DNA from: Bacillota bacterium
GTDB taxonomy: Bacteria; Bacillota; Clostridia; Saccharofermentanales; Fastidiosipilaceae
Reading direction: 5' to 3'
DNA length: 35,429 nucleotides
NCBI GenBank assembly: GCA_030057555.1
Contig: JASGUU010000002.1
Location: 1-35,429 of the forward strand
Part shown: positions 15,151 through 22,096 of the stretch, piece after piece
How the letters are laid out: each line of letters starts with the position of its first letter
Position numbering within the stretch: position 1 is the first letter of the stretch
The notes under the pieces: model-generated
Databases searched by the model: none
Told to the model about the DNA's origin: nothing
The model's input: the letters and a program-made list of their open reading frames with translations, nothing else
Translations under genes and position numbers: made by a program

Positions 15151-15275
15151 TAGAATAAGAGCATCTCCAATCACAAATGGAGATGATGCTTCACAAGCCT
15201 CCGAACCTGAGGCACGTCTTCCCCCCCAGACGTCCTCGCCCGAAGCGCCGGTCCCTCCCGGCGCTTCCTTGTTTC
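15151..15275 (+). ncRNA. Candidate structured small RNA with four consecutive stem-loops
   Basis: Four stems follow one another: CATCTCC/GGAGATG (15162-15185), GCCTC/GAGGC (15197-15213), ACGTCT/AGACGT (15214-15233) and the perfect 10-bp stem GAAGCGCCGG/CCGGCGCTTC (15242-15267). The last is followed by CTTGTTTC, a modest U-rich tail on the plus strand. A TAGAAT box at 15151-15156 resembles the -10 of hydCBA. It does not match any RNA family I know. Strand and boundaries are inferred. Confidence 0.35.
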
Positions 15276-15384
15276 GTAAAAACAGCGGCGGCAGCGTTTC
15301 ACCGGCCGACACGGCATTCTCTACGGAGAGCCGGCAGGCGCTGCTGAGGCACGCCAAATCCTGCGTTTTCCGTGCATCCGGACA

Positions 15385-15420
15385 TGAAATCAACCTCCCG
15401 GACGTTTCCGCCGCGGGAGG
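15385..15420 (-). terminator. Possible terminator of the hexokinase-gdhA operon
   Basis: On the minus strand CCTCCCG (15420-15414) pairs with CGGGAGG (15400-15394) and is followed by TTGATTTCAT, a weak T-rich tail, 67 bp after the gdhA stop. Confidence 0.35.
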
Positions 15421-15486
15421 CTGACGACTGCTTCGGCCCCGTCCGCCTGCTGGCGGGTCGGGCTGATTCGGCTGTAAGAGCCTGGC

Positions 15487-16773
15487 CTAGATCCAGCCGC
15501 GCATGTGCACCGCGTTCGCGACGCGCTCGACGGCGATGTCATAGGCCGCCTGACGCAGACTGATGCCGCGTTCCGTGGCCAGTTTGTAGACGCTGCGGAA
15601 GGCCGATGTCATCAGCGGCTCGAGCTTCCCGAGCACCTCCTCCTTTGTCCAGAAGTGGTTCGTGTTGCTCTGCACCTGCTCGAAGTAGCTGCAGCTGACA
15701 CCGCCGGCGTTGACCAGGAAGTCCGGCACCACCGTGATCCCGCGCTCCGCAAGCAGCGGATCCGCAGCCGGCGAGGTCGGCCCGTTCGCCGCCTCGCAGA
15801 TGACCTTGACACGGTCGGAGATGCGCGCGACGTTATCCACGGTAATCTGGTTTTCGAGCGCCGCGGGAATCAGGATGTCGACATCCTGGCTGATCCAGTC
15901 GTCGCCCGGCAGGATCTCGTAGCCCGCCGCGGCCGCCTGCTTCGTGTCGATGCTGCCGTAGCTGTCCGTCATCCCGGCCAGCTCTTCGATGTCGCAGCCC
16001 TCGCTGCGGCGCACGGTGTAGGAGCAGCGATCGGCGGCATTCCAGCAGGACACGGCGACCACCAGACCGCCCAGAGCGGCAAACTTCAGGGCGGCGTACT
16101 GGGCGACTTTGCCAAAACCCTGAATGCTCGCCGTGGTGCCGGCAACCTCACGGCCCATGGTCCCGAGCAGCTCGGTGAGCACATAGATCACGCCGTAACC
16201 CGTCGCCTCCGTCCGGCCCTCGGATCCGCCGAGCCCCACCGGCTTCCCGGTAATCATGCCGGGCTGGTGCTGACCGGTCAGCGCCTCGTATTCATCGAGC
16301 ATCCAGATCATGTGCTGGGCGTTCGACATCATGTCGGGGGCCGGCACATCGACGTTCGGGCCCACGCGCGTGTAGAGTCCGCGCACGTAGCCGCGGCAGA
16401 GGCGCTCCTGCTCGGTCGGGGAGAGAGCCCGGATATCGCAGACGATGCCGCCCTTGGCACCGCCGAGCGGGATGTTGACGACCGCGCACTTCCAGGTCAT
16501 CCACATGGAGAGGGCGCGCACGGTGTCGGCGGTCTCCTCGGGATGGAAGCGGATGCCGCCCTTTCCCGGGCCGCGGGCGTCGTTGTGAATCATGCGGAAG
16601 GCGCGGAAAACCCGCGTCGTCCCATCGTCCATCGTCAGCGGGATCGCGAAATGGATCTCCTGCTTCGGTGCACTGAGGTAGTCCCGCATCGCCGGACCGA
16701 GGTTGAGCCTGTCGGCCACCTCCGAAAACTGCTGCCTGGCAGCCTGAAAGGGATTGTAATCTGTCTTTGCCAT
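15487..16773 (-). CDS. gdhA: Glutamate dehydrogenase (NAD(P)-dependent)
   Basis: The 428-residue enzyme interconverts 2-oxoglutarate plus ammonia and glutamate. The substrate and catalytic regions are intact: GPGKGGIRFHP (68-78), WKCAVVNIPLGGAKGG (94-109) with the catalytic lysine, and PAPDMMSN (145-151). The Rossmann region is QGFGKVAQ (218-225). Length and motifs fit the hexameric bacterial and archaeal class. NAD versus NADP preference cannot be told by eye. A strong GGAGGACG site precedes the ATG, 19 bp after the hexokinase stop, so the two share a transcript. With NfnAB in the same region a biosynthetic, NADPH-using role is plausible but not shown. Confidence 0.94.
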   Translation of the reverse strand: MAKTDYNPFQAARQQFSEVADRLNLGPAMRDYLSAPKQEIHFAIPLTMDDGTTRVFRAFRMIHNDARGPGKGGIRFHPEETADTVRALSMWMTWKCAVVNIPLGGAKGGIVCDIRALSPTEQERLCRGYVRGLYTRVGPNVDVPAPDMMSNAQHMIWMLDEYEALTGQHQPGMITGKPVGLGGSEGRTEATGYGVIYVLTELLGTMGREVAGTTASIQGFGKVAQYAALKFAALGGLVVAVSCWNAADRCSYTVRRSEGCDIEELAGMTDSYGSIDTKQAAAAGYEILPGDDWISQDVDILIPAALENQITVDNVARISDRVKVICEAANGPTSPAADPLLAERGITVVPDFLVNAGGVSCSYFEQVQSNTNHFWTKEEVLGKLEPLMTSAFRSVYKLATERGISLRQAAYDIAVERVANAVHMRGWI

Positions 16774-16792
16774 CTGGCGTCCTCCGTCGCCT

Positions 16793-18091
16793 TTAGTTGG
16801 TCAGGGCCGCAATCGCAGCACCGATCAGGTTTGAGTTCTCCGCACGGATGAACTCGTGATAGAGACCTAGCTGACCGTTGACATAGTCGACCATCAGATG
16901 GTCGATCTTCGGCTTCAGCAGCTTGGCCTTATAAAAAGTCGTACCCTCGGCGGAAATGCCAACCGGGTAGACAGGGTTTGTGCCCTCGCCCATGTGCTTC
17001 ATCACGCCGGCGAGATTGATCGTCGCGAGCCGCGCAGCGCGCTCGAAGAGGTTGTCGAGGATCCAGAACAGCTTCAGCCGGTCGGTGTCGCTGTCGCAGA
17101 GCCTGGCCAGACGGTTGTCGCCGCGCGGGCGGAAGAGGAACTGGTCGAGCTCATAGCTGTCAAATTCCTTCGTAAATTCAAAGCCCATGGCAAAGGCCGG
17201 GCTGAACAGACCATCGGCCACCGCATGCTGAAGCGTGTGCCAGAGCTGCATTCCCTGATAGCGGCCCGAGATCACTTTCTCGAAACGGTAGCTGCCGGGG
17301 TTCTGCGTCGTCTGATCAATCGCCTCGTCGACAATGGACAGCTGAATGTCGGGATAGGTACCCGACTCCATGTTGATGATCATGCGCCCGCCGTCATCGG
17401 GCCGGCCGAGCTTCCCGATTGCCGCGATGCGCTCGGTGTAGGCCGTGTTGGTACCCGTGCCCAGAATGAAGCCGATATAGCTCGAGAAGTCGCGTCCCTG
17501 CGTCTGGCTCATGCCCCCCAGCAGCGCGGCTACGGTATCATTCAGCACCGTGATCTCGACATCCGAGGAGAGGCCGGCGCGGTCGAGAGCTGCGCGGATG
17601 TTGACGCCAAGCAGCTGGCCGACCACCTCGGGCAGCTCGACTTCCTTCGAGAAGTTCAGCACCTGGCCGTCGCGCTCGGGCGTGATCTTCGCAGCATAGG
17701 AGAAGCAGAAGCCGATGTGGCGGCTCTTCGGCAGCAGCGGGCGCATGACTTCGACGAGATGGTCAAAGAACTCGTCGCGCGTCACCGGGCCGCTGGTTCC
17801 GGGCATCTCGCTGCGCCGGAAATCCTCAATCTGAACGGAATAATCTTCGCCGAAGGTCAGTGTCGCCACCCGAAAGTTTGTCCCGCCGGCATCCATGACA
17901 ATGACCGGCTCGTTGACCGGGATCCGCCGGCCAACCTGAATATAGGTCGGAATCATGTTCATCGCCGGCTGCTCCTCGGCCAGTCCCGAGAGCATGTTCG
18001 CGATAAACTTGTCGACCTCACGATCGAGATCGATGCGATCGGCGTTCAGTTCCCGCGATTCCAGGAACTTCCTGACTTCCTGCTTTACCAT
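16793..18091 (-). CDS. Hexokinase of the eukaryotic-type (PF00349/PF03727) family
   Basis: The 432-residue protein shows the classical hexokinase fold rather than the ROK glucokinase type. It has the phosphate-1 motif DAGGTNFR (67-74), FSYAAK (130-135) where the family has FSFP, and a NFSKE segment (146-150). The catalytic aspartate lies in LNDTVAALLGG (183-193), with ILGTGTNTAY (209-218) and NMESG (240-244) following. It would phosphorylate glucose or related hexoses with ATP in the cytoplasm. The frame is open to 18283, but the start at 18091 has GGGAGGAG just upstream and follows a good promoter. It is the first gene of an operon with gdhA. Sugar specificity cannot be inferred. Confidence 0.87.
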   Translation of the reverse strand: MVKQEVRKFLESRELNADRIDLDREVDKFIANMLSGLAEEQPAMNMIPTYIQVGRRIPVNEPVIVMDAGGTNFRVATLTFGEDYSVQIEDFRRSEMPGTSGPVTRDEFFDHLVEVMRPLLPKSRHIGFCFSYAAKITPERDGQVLNFSKEVELPEVVGQLLGVNIRAALDRAGLSSDVEITVLNDTVAALLGGMSQTQGRDFSSYIGFILGTGTNTAYTERIAAIGKLGRPDDGGRMIINMESGTYPDIQLSIVDEAIDQTTQNPGSYRFEKVISGRYQGMQLWHTLQHAVADGLFSPAFAMGFEFTKEFDSYELDQFLFRPRGDNRLARLCDSDTDRLKLFWILDNLFERAARLATINLAGVMKHMGEGTNPVYPVGISAEGTTFYKAKLLKPKIDHLMVDYVNGQLGLYHEFIRAENSNLIGAAIAALTN

Positions 18092-18148
18092 ATGACTCCT
18101 CCCTGCATGCATTGGCGAACCAATCCTGTTTTGTTCGGGTATCATGGA

Positions 18149-18177
18149 ATTATAGGCTCTGCACTGCGCTCTAACAA
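18149..18177 (-). promoter_or_regulatory. Promoter of the hexokinase-gdhA operon
   Basis: TTGTTA (18177-18172) and a perfect TATAAT (18154-18149) are separated by 17 bp on the minus strand, giving a leader of about 50 nt. This rules out the longer reading frame that begins upstream of the promoter. Confidence 0.75.
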
Positions 18178-18285
18178 GTTTCGCCGCAGGCAAAGCATAA
18201 TTTCGCTCAGCTTCCTGACGTCCGCCCCACAGGCCCCGCAGGCGCAGCCGGCCCGGAGTGAGCATTTCGGAGGTCTCAGACAACA

Positions 18286-19431
18286 GTGACGCACAATCTC
18301 GCCGTCATCGGCTGCGGCCGGGTAGCCCGCCGCCACCTGCGCGCCGTCAGGCATCTCGCACCGCGGCTCAGACTCGGCGCTCTGGTCGACGCCCGGCCCG
18401 CCCGTGCCGCCGAGCTGCTGCAGGAAGCCAGCTGGCGCGGTCCGGCGCCCTCTGTCTACGCCTCCCTCGACGAGCTTCTCGAAGCCCGGGCCCGCGGCGA
18501 AGCTGCCGTGGATATCGCTGCCATCACAACGCCGTCGGGCAGCCACTTCCCTCTCGCCCGCCGCTGCCTCGCCGACGGCCGCCTCCACCTCCTCCTCGAA
18601 AAGCCGATGACCCTCGACCTCGCCGAGGCACGCGAGCTCGCCGCCCTCGCCGGGCGCCTCGACCTCCGCATCGCCATGGGCCATATCTACCGCTACTTCC
18701 CCTTCGTCGACCGGATCCGCCGCGAGATCGCCTCGGGCGAGGCCGGCCCCATCCGGAACGCCCAGGTTCTCGTGCGCTGGGGCCACGACCAGGCCTACTA
18801 CGATGCCGCCGCCTGGCGCGGCAGCTGGGCTGCCGACGGGGGCGTCCTGATGAATCAGACGATCCATGCGCTCGACCTGATGTGCTGGCTGCTCGGCGAG
18901 CGGGTACTGCGGGCGAGCTGCCAGATCCGCCGCCTCAGTCACCGCATGGAGGCCGAAGACCTCGGCCTCGCGCTGCTGGAGCTCGAGGGCGGCGGCCTGC
19001 TTCACGTCGAGGGCACAACGAACAGCTCGCCAAAACAGCACCTGGCCAGCTTCTACATCCTTTGCGAGAAGCGCAGCTACACGGCCGGCATCGACCGCGG
19101 CCGTCCGCTGCTGGAAGTCAGGGATCACGAGGGGCGAGGGCTTACCCGCCGCTACTACGCCGCCTTTCTGCGCCAGCTGCTCGACGACGGCCCGCGCTTC
19201 ACCCTGCGGCGCACCCTGAATCCTCACAGCGCCATTTATGACGATCTCCTCGACGCCATTGAGTCCGGGAGCCAGCCGCGCGCCGATGCCGCTGCCGGCG
19301 TCGCCTCCGTCGAGCATATCCTCGCCCTCTACCGCAGCGCCCTTGGCGGCGGCTGTCCGGTCGAGCTACCGCTCGAAGACGCCTCGCTGGCCGAGATGGC
19401 GGGCTTTTTCCCGCCCCGGGAATGCGAATAG
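18286..19431 (+). CDS. Gfo/Idh/MocA-family NAD(P)-dependent oxidoreductase
   Basis: The 381-residue protein has an N-terminal Rossmann domain (LAVIGCGRVA, 5-14) and the family catalytic EKP motif (105-107). The second domain contains MGHIYRYFP, GGVLMNQTIHALDLMCWLLG and a beta-sheet end. Such enzymes oxidise or reduce sugars, inositols and related hydroxyl compounds. The substrate cannot be told, though H in NQTIHALDL is the usual catalytic histidine position. The start is GTG at 18286 with GGAGGT eleven bases upstream. It is divergent from the hexokinase operon and very rich in GC. Array B begins 18 bp after its stop. Confidence 0.88.
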   Translation: MTHNLAVIGCGRVARRHLRAVRHLAPRLRLGALVDARPARAAELLQEASWRGPAPSVYASLDELLEARARGEAAVDIAAITTPSGSHFPLARRCLADGRLHLLLEKPMTLDLAEARELAALAGRLDLRIAMGHIYRYFPFVDRIRREIASGEAGPIRNAQVLVRWGHDQAYYDAAAWRGSWAADGGVLMNQTIHALDLMCWLLGERVLRASCQIRRLSHRMEAEDLGLALLELEGGGLLHVEGTTNSSPKQHLASFYILCEKRSYTAGIDRGRPLLEVRDHEGRGLTRRYYAAFLRQLLDDGPRFTLRRTLNPHSAIYDDLLDAIESGSQPRADAAAGVASVEHILALYRSALGGGCPVELPLEDASLAEMAGFFPPRECE

Positions 19432-19813
19432 GCAACTGCGTTGTCGCTCATGTGCAGTTTTTCAAGCTTCCGCACGTTTTCGCTGCGGAACCTTGAAATT
19501 TCGCTCAGAATGCCCCGGAAATGTGCAGTTTTTCAAGCTTCCGCTCACTTTCGCTGCGGAACCTCGAAATTTTGCACAGAATGGCCCGGAAATGTGCAGT
19601 TTTTCAAGCTTCCGCACGTTTTCGTTGCGGAACCTCGAGTTTTTGCTCAGAGGAGACAAGCACACTCCCACTCATGAGAGTAAAGAACCATGGCCTGCTT
19701 ATTCAATACCCTGTGTATGTGCTGGATCAATTCATTCGTGTGAGTATTTCTACACGGAAGAGGCGCAGACACTGCGAATGGTTGATAAACAGTACTTTTG
19801 ACAGCGTATCACG
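19432..19813. other. Convergent intergenic region holding array B
   Basis: This 382-bp stretch separates the 3' ends of the Gfo/Idh gene and priA. Its first 220 bp are array B; the rest is AT-richer and shows no gene. Open frames exist in all three plus-strand frames because the 71-bp unit shifts frame at each copy. Confidence 0.6.
19450..19662. repeat. Array B: three tandem 71-bp repeats with internal dyad symmetry
   Basis: Units start at 19450, 19521 and 19592, each with ATGTGCAGTTTTTCAAGC; the first two are exactly 71 bp and the third diverges after about 62. In each unit TTCAAG (12-17) pairs with CTTGAA (43-48) and TTCCGC (19-24) with GCGGAA (36-41) on one axis, with a single C-C mismatch between the stems and an 11-base loop. 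Outer bases GC (5-6) and TG (2-3) also pair. In unit 2, T4 gains a pairing partner at A56, while the CTCGAA variant costs one pair in the lower stem. The sequence is unrelated to array A. Its position just after the Gfo/Idh stop would also allow a role in ending or stabilising that transcript. Confidence 0.92.
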
Positions 19814-22096
19814 TCAGGCCGGATCCATCGAGAGCCCGATGGCGGTGCCGCGTTCGAGTCTGAGGCCGGCCGCGATCCGGAATAGCCAGGCGATGTCGCG
19901 GGTCAGCGGAGAGGTCAGGTGCAGCTGCCAGCGCGAGCGGTTGTTGATGCGCCGGATCATGGCAGGGGCCGGCGGCAGGATGCGCAGCGCCACGAGGCCC
20001 GCCCGCCGCGCCTGTCTGACCAGTTCCTCCCGGATGGCCCAGGTCGCACGCTCGGCAAAGGCGTCGGAGCTGTGGCTGACCGTGATGGTCCCCATGGTGC
20101 TGTAGGGCGGATAGCCCAGCTGCTCGCGAAAACGCAGTTCCTGACGGTAAAAGCCCTCGTAGTCCTGGGCCACCGCGCGGTTCAGCGCCTCGTGATCGAC
20201 CGCAAAGGCCTGGATGATGACGTGCCCCGGACGGTCGGCGCGCCCGGCACGCCCGGCGGCCTGGGTCAGCAGCTGGAAGCCGCGCTCAGAGGCATGGAAG
20301 TCGTTGCCCTGAAAGAGCAGATCGGCCAGCAGGACGCCGACCAGAGTGACATCGGGGAAATCGTGACCCTTCGCGATCATCTGCGTGCCCAGCAGGCAGT
20401 CGGCCTCGCGGCGGCGGAAGGCACCCAGAATGCTGGCATGCGAACCGCGCCCGGTCGTCGTATCCTGATCCATGCGCAGGATGCGCCGCTCCGGGAAGGT
20501 CTCCCGAAAGATCGACTCGATCTGCTCGGTGCCAAAGCCGCGCGGCGCGAGGGCCGGCTCGCCGCAGTTGGGACAAAGCTGCGGCACCGCATGCGTCAGA
20601 CCGCAGTAGTGGCACTCGAGGCGGTCCGGACGTCCATGGCGGCCGAGGTGCAGGGTCATCGCCACGGAACAGGCCTGGCACTCAACCGCAGCACCGCAGC
20701 TGGAGCAGATTTCGAGGCCCGACCAGCCCCTGCGGTTGTGAAAGAGCATGACCTGCTCGCCGCGATCGAACACCTCCTCCATCGCCTGACGGAGAACCGG
20801 GCTGAAAAGACCGTCAGTCGCACCGGGCGCAAGCCGACGCAGATCGACCACCCGGACAGACGGGAGCCTGGCCCCGGCCGGCCGCTCACCGATGCGCAGC
20901 AGCTGCGAGAGTCCACGGTCGCAGCGCCGGCGGCTCTCCAGCGACGGGGTCGCCGAGCCCAGCAGCAGCAGGGCCGCGCGGTCACGCACCCGCAGACGGG
21001 CGACCGAGCGGGCATCATAGCGGGGATTGCGGTCGGAGCGATAGGTCGACTCCTGCTCCTCGTCGATCACGATGAGGCCGATATTCTCAAGCGGACTGAA
21101 AACGGCGGAACGGGCACCGACAACCACCTGCACCTGGCCGCTGCGGATCAGCTCCCACTGCCTCTGGCGCTCCCGGGGCGTCAGGCGCGAATGCTGGATG
21201 GCCACCTGCCCGCCGAAGAAGCTTTCGATGCGTTCGGACATCTGCGGCGTCAGCCCGATCTCGGGCACCAGGATGATGACGCCCTGGCCGGCGCGTACGA
21301 CCGTCTCGGCAAGGCGCAGATAGACCTCGGTCTTCCCCGAGCCGGTCACACCCTGCAGCAGGTACTCGCGCACGCGCGGCCCTTCTTCCCTGCGTCTTTC
21401 GTAGGCGGCGGTCAGAACGCCAAGCGCCTCCCGCTGCCCCTCCGTCAGGCTCAGCACGGTGCCGCCACCGCCTCCGGCGGCCACTGCTCTGCCCGGCTCC
21501 TCTTCGGGCTCCTCGGTCAGCCAGCTCGTTTCGATCCAGCCCTTCTTCCGCAGTGTCGTGATGGTCGACTCGGTCAGCTGGCAGGCCGTCAGCAGATCGT
21601 GGACATCCACCGGCGCCTCCGCGTCGAGCAGAAACTCCATGATGCGAATCTGGTTGACATGGGTGACATCGCCGTTCTCGAGCAGTGCGATCGCCGCTTC
21701 GCGATCGGTCAGCGAAACATGGCGGACACGGCCTCCCCCCGGTCCTGCAGCCTCTTCAGTCAGGGCCGGGATCATGAGGCGGGCGGCTTCGCCGCGCGTG
21801 GTGGCATAGCGGATGGCCATATGCTCGCAAAGCTCGAGCTGATCTTCGCGCAGCAGGGGGAAGTTCTCAACCAGCGAATCGATGCTCTTCAGCTGTCCCC
21901 TGCCTGCCGTCCCGGATGGCTCATCCAGGAGACGGCGGACAAAGGCCGGACGCAGGCCGTCGCCGCGACCAAAGGGCACCAGCACCTGCATCCCGGGCCG
22001 GATAACCCCCGCGAGCGGCGGCGGCACGAGGTAATCGTAGAGGCGGTCGAAGCTCGGGCGCGCCTGGCGGAGGAAAACCTGTGCGTAGAGAGCCAT
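19814..22096 (-). CDS. priA: Primosomal protein N' (PriA helicase)
   Basis: The 760-residue 3'-5' DNA helicase restarts replication at stalled forks. It has the N-terminal 3'-DNA-end binding domain (residues 1-100), Walker A GVTGSGKTE (249-257) and the Walker B box DEEQ (345-348). These are followed by the GSATPSLES motif, a zinc-binding block with CSSCG, CQAC, CHYC and CPNC, and the helicase motifs GTQMIAKGHDFP and QAAGRAGR. All expected parts are present. Its ATG shares one base with the polC stop (TGATG), so translation is likely coupled. A direct polC-priA pairing is less usual than priA next to def and fmt. Confidence 0.95.
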   Translation of the reverse strand: MALYAQVFLRQARPSFDRLYDYLVPPPLAGVIRPGMQVLVPFGRGDGLRPAFVRRLLDEPSGTAGRGQLKSIDSLVENFPLLREDQLELCEHMAIRYATTRGEAARLMIPALTEEAAGPGGGRVRHVSLTDREAAIALLENGDVTHVNQIRIMEFLLDAEAPVDVHDLLTACQLTESTITTLRKKGWIETSWLTEEPEEEPGRAVAAGGGGGTVLSLTEGQREALGVLTAAYERRREEGPRVREYLLQGVTGSGKTEVYLRLAETVVRAGQGVIILVPEIGLTPQMSERIESFFGGQVAIQHSRLTPRERQRQWELIRSGQVQVVVGARSAVFSPLENIGLIVIDEEQESTYRSDRNPRYDARSVARLRVRDRAALLLLGSATPSLESRRRCDRGLSQLLRIGERPAGARLPSVRVVDLRRLAPGATDGLFSPVLRQAMEEVFDRGEQVMLFHNRRGWSGLEICSSCGAAVECQACSVAMTLHLGRHGRPDRLECHYCGLTHAVPQLCPNCGEPALAPRGFGTEQIESIFRETFPERRILRMDQDTTTGRGSHASILGAFRRREADCLLGTQMIAKGHDFPDVTLVGVLLADLLFQGNDFHASERGFQLLTQAAGRAGRADRPGHVIIQAFAVDHEALNRAVAQDYEGFYRQELRFREQLGYPPYSTMGTITVSHSSDAFAERATWAIREELVRQARRAGLVALRILPPAPAMIRRINNRSRWQLHLTSPLTRDIAWLFRIAAGLRLERGTAIGLSMDPA

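Larger units (their letters stand above)
15064..15486. other. Intergenic region between the mazG operon and gdhA
   Basis: This 423-bp stretch has no supported protein gene. It contains the TTCAC-repeat promoter, a run of four stem-loops (15162-15275) and a hairpin downstream of gdhA. An open frame on each strand crosses it, but both lack family features and read through the hairpins. Confidence 0.55.

Noticed and set aside
15505-16851. 448-residue plus-strand frame opposite gdhA
   Set aside because: Shadow of glutamate dehydrogenase; no recognisable motif.
18258-19241. 327-residue frame overlapping the Gfo/Idh gene
   Set aside because: Arg/Pro-rich shadow frame of the real oxidoreductase gene, with no family features.
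13144-19662. Reading the two repeat arrays as CRISPR arrays
   Set aside because: The whole 71-bp unit is conserved, with no variable spacers of constant length between short repeats, and no cas gene is present.
19441-19801. Small proteins read through array B in the plus-strand frames
   Set aside because: They exist only because the repeat lacks stops in all frames; each copy shifts frame, and no independent coding signal or stable product is visible.
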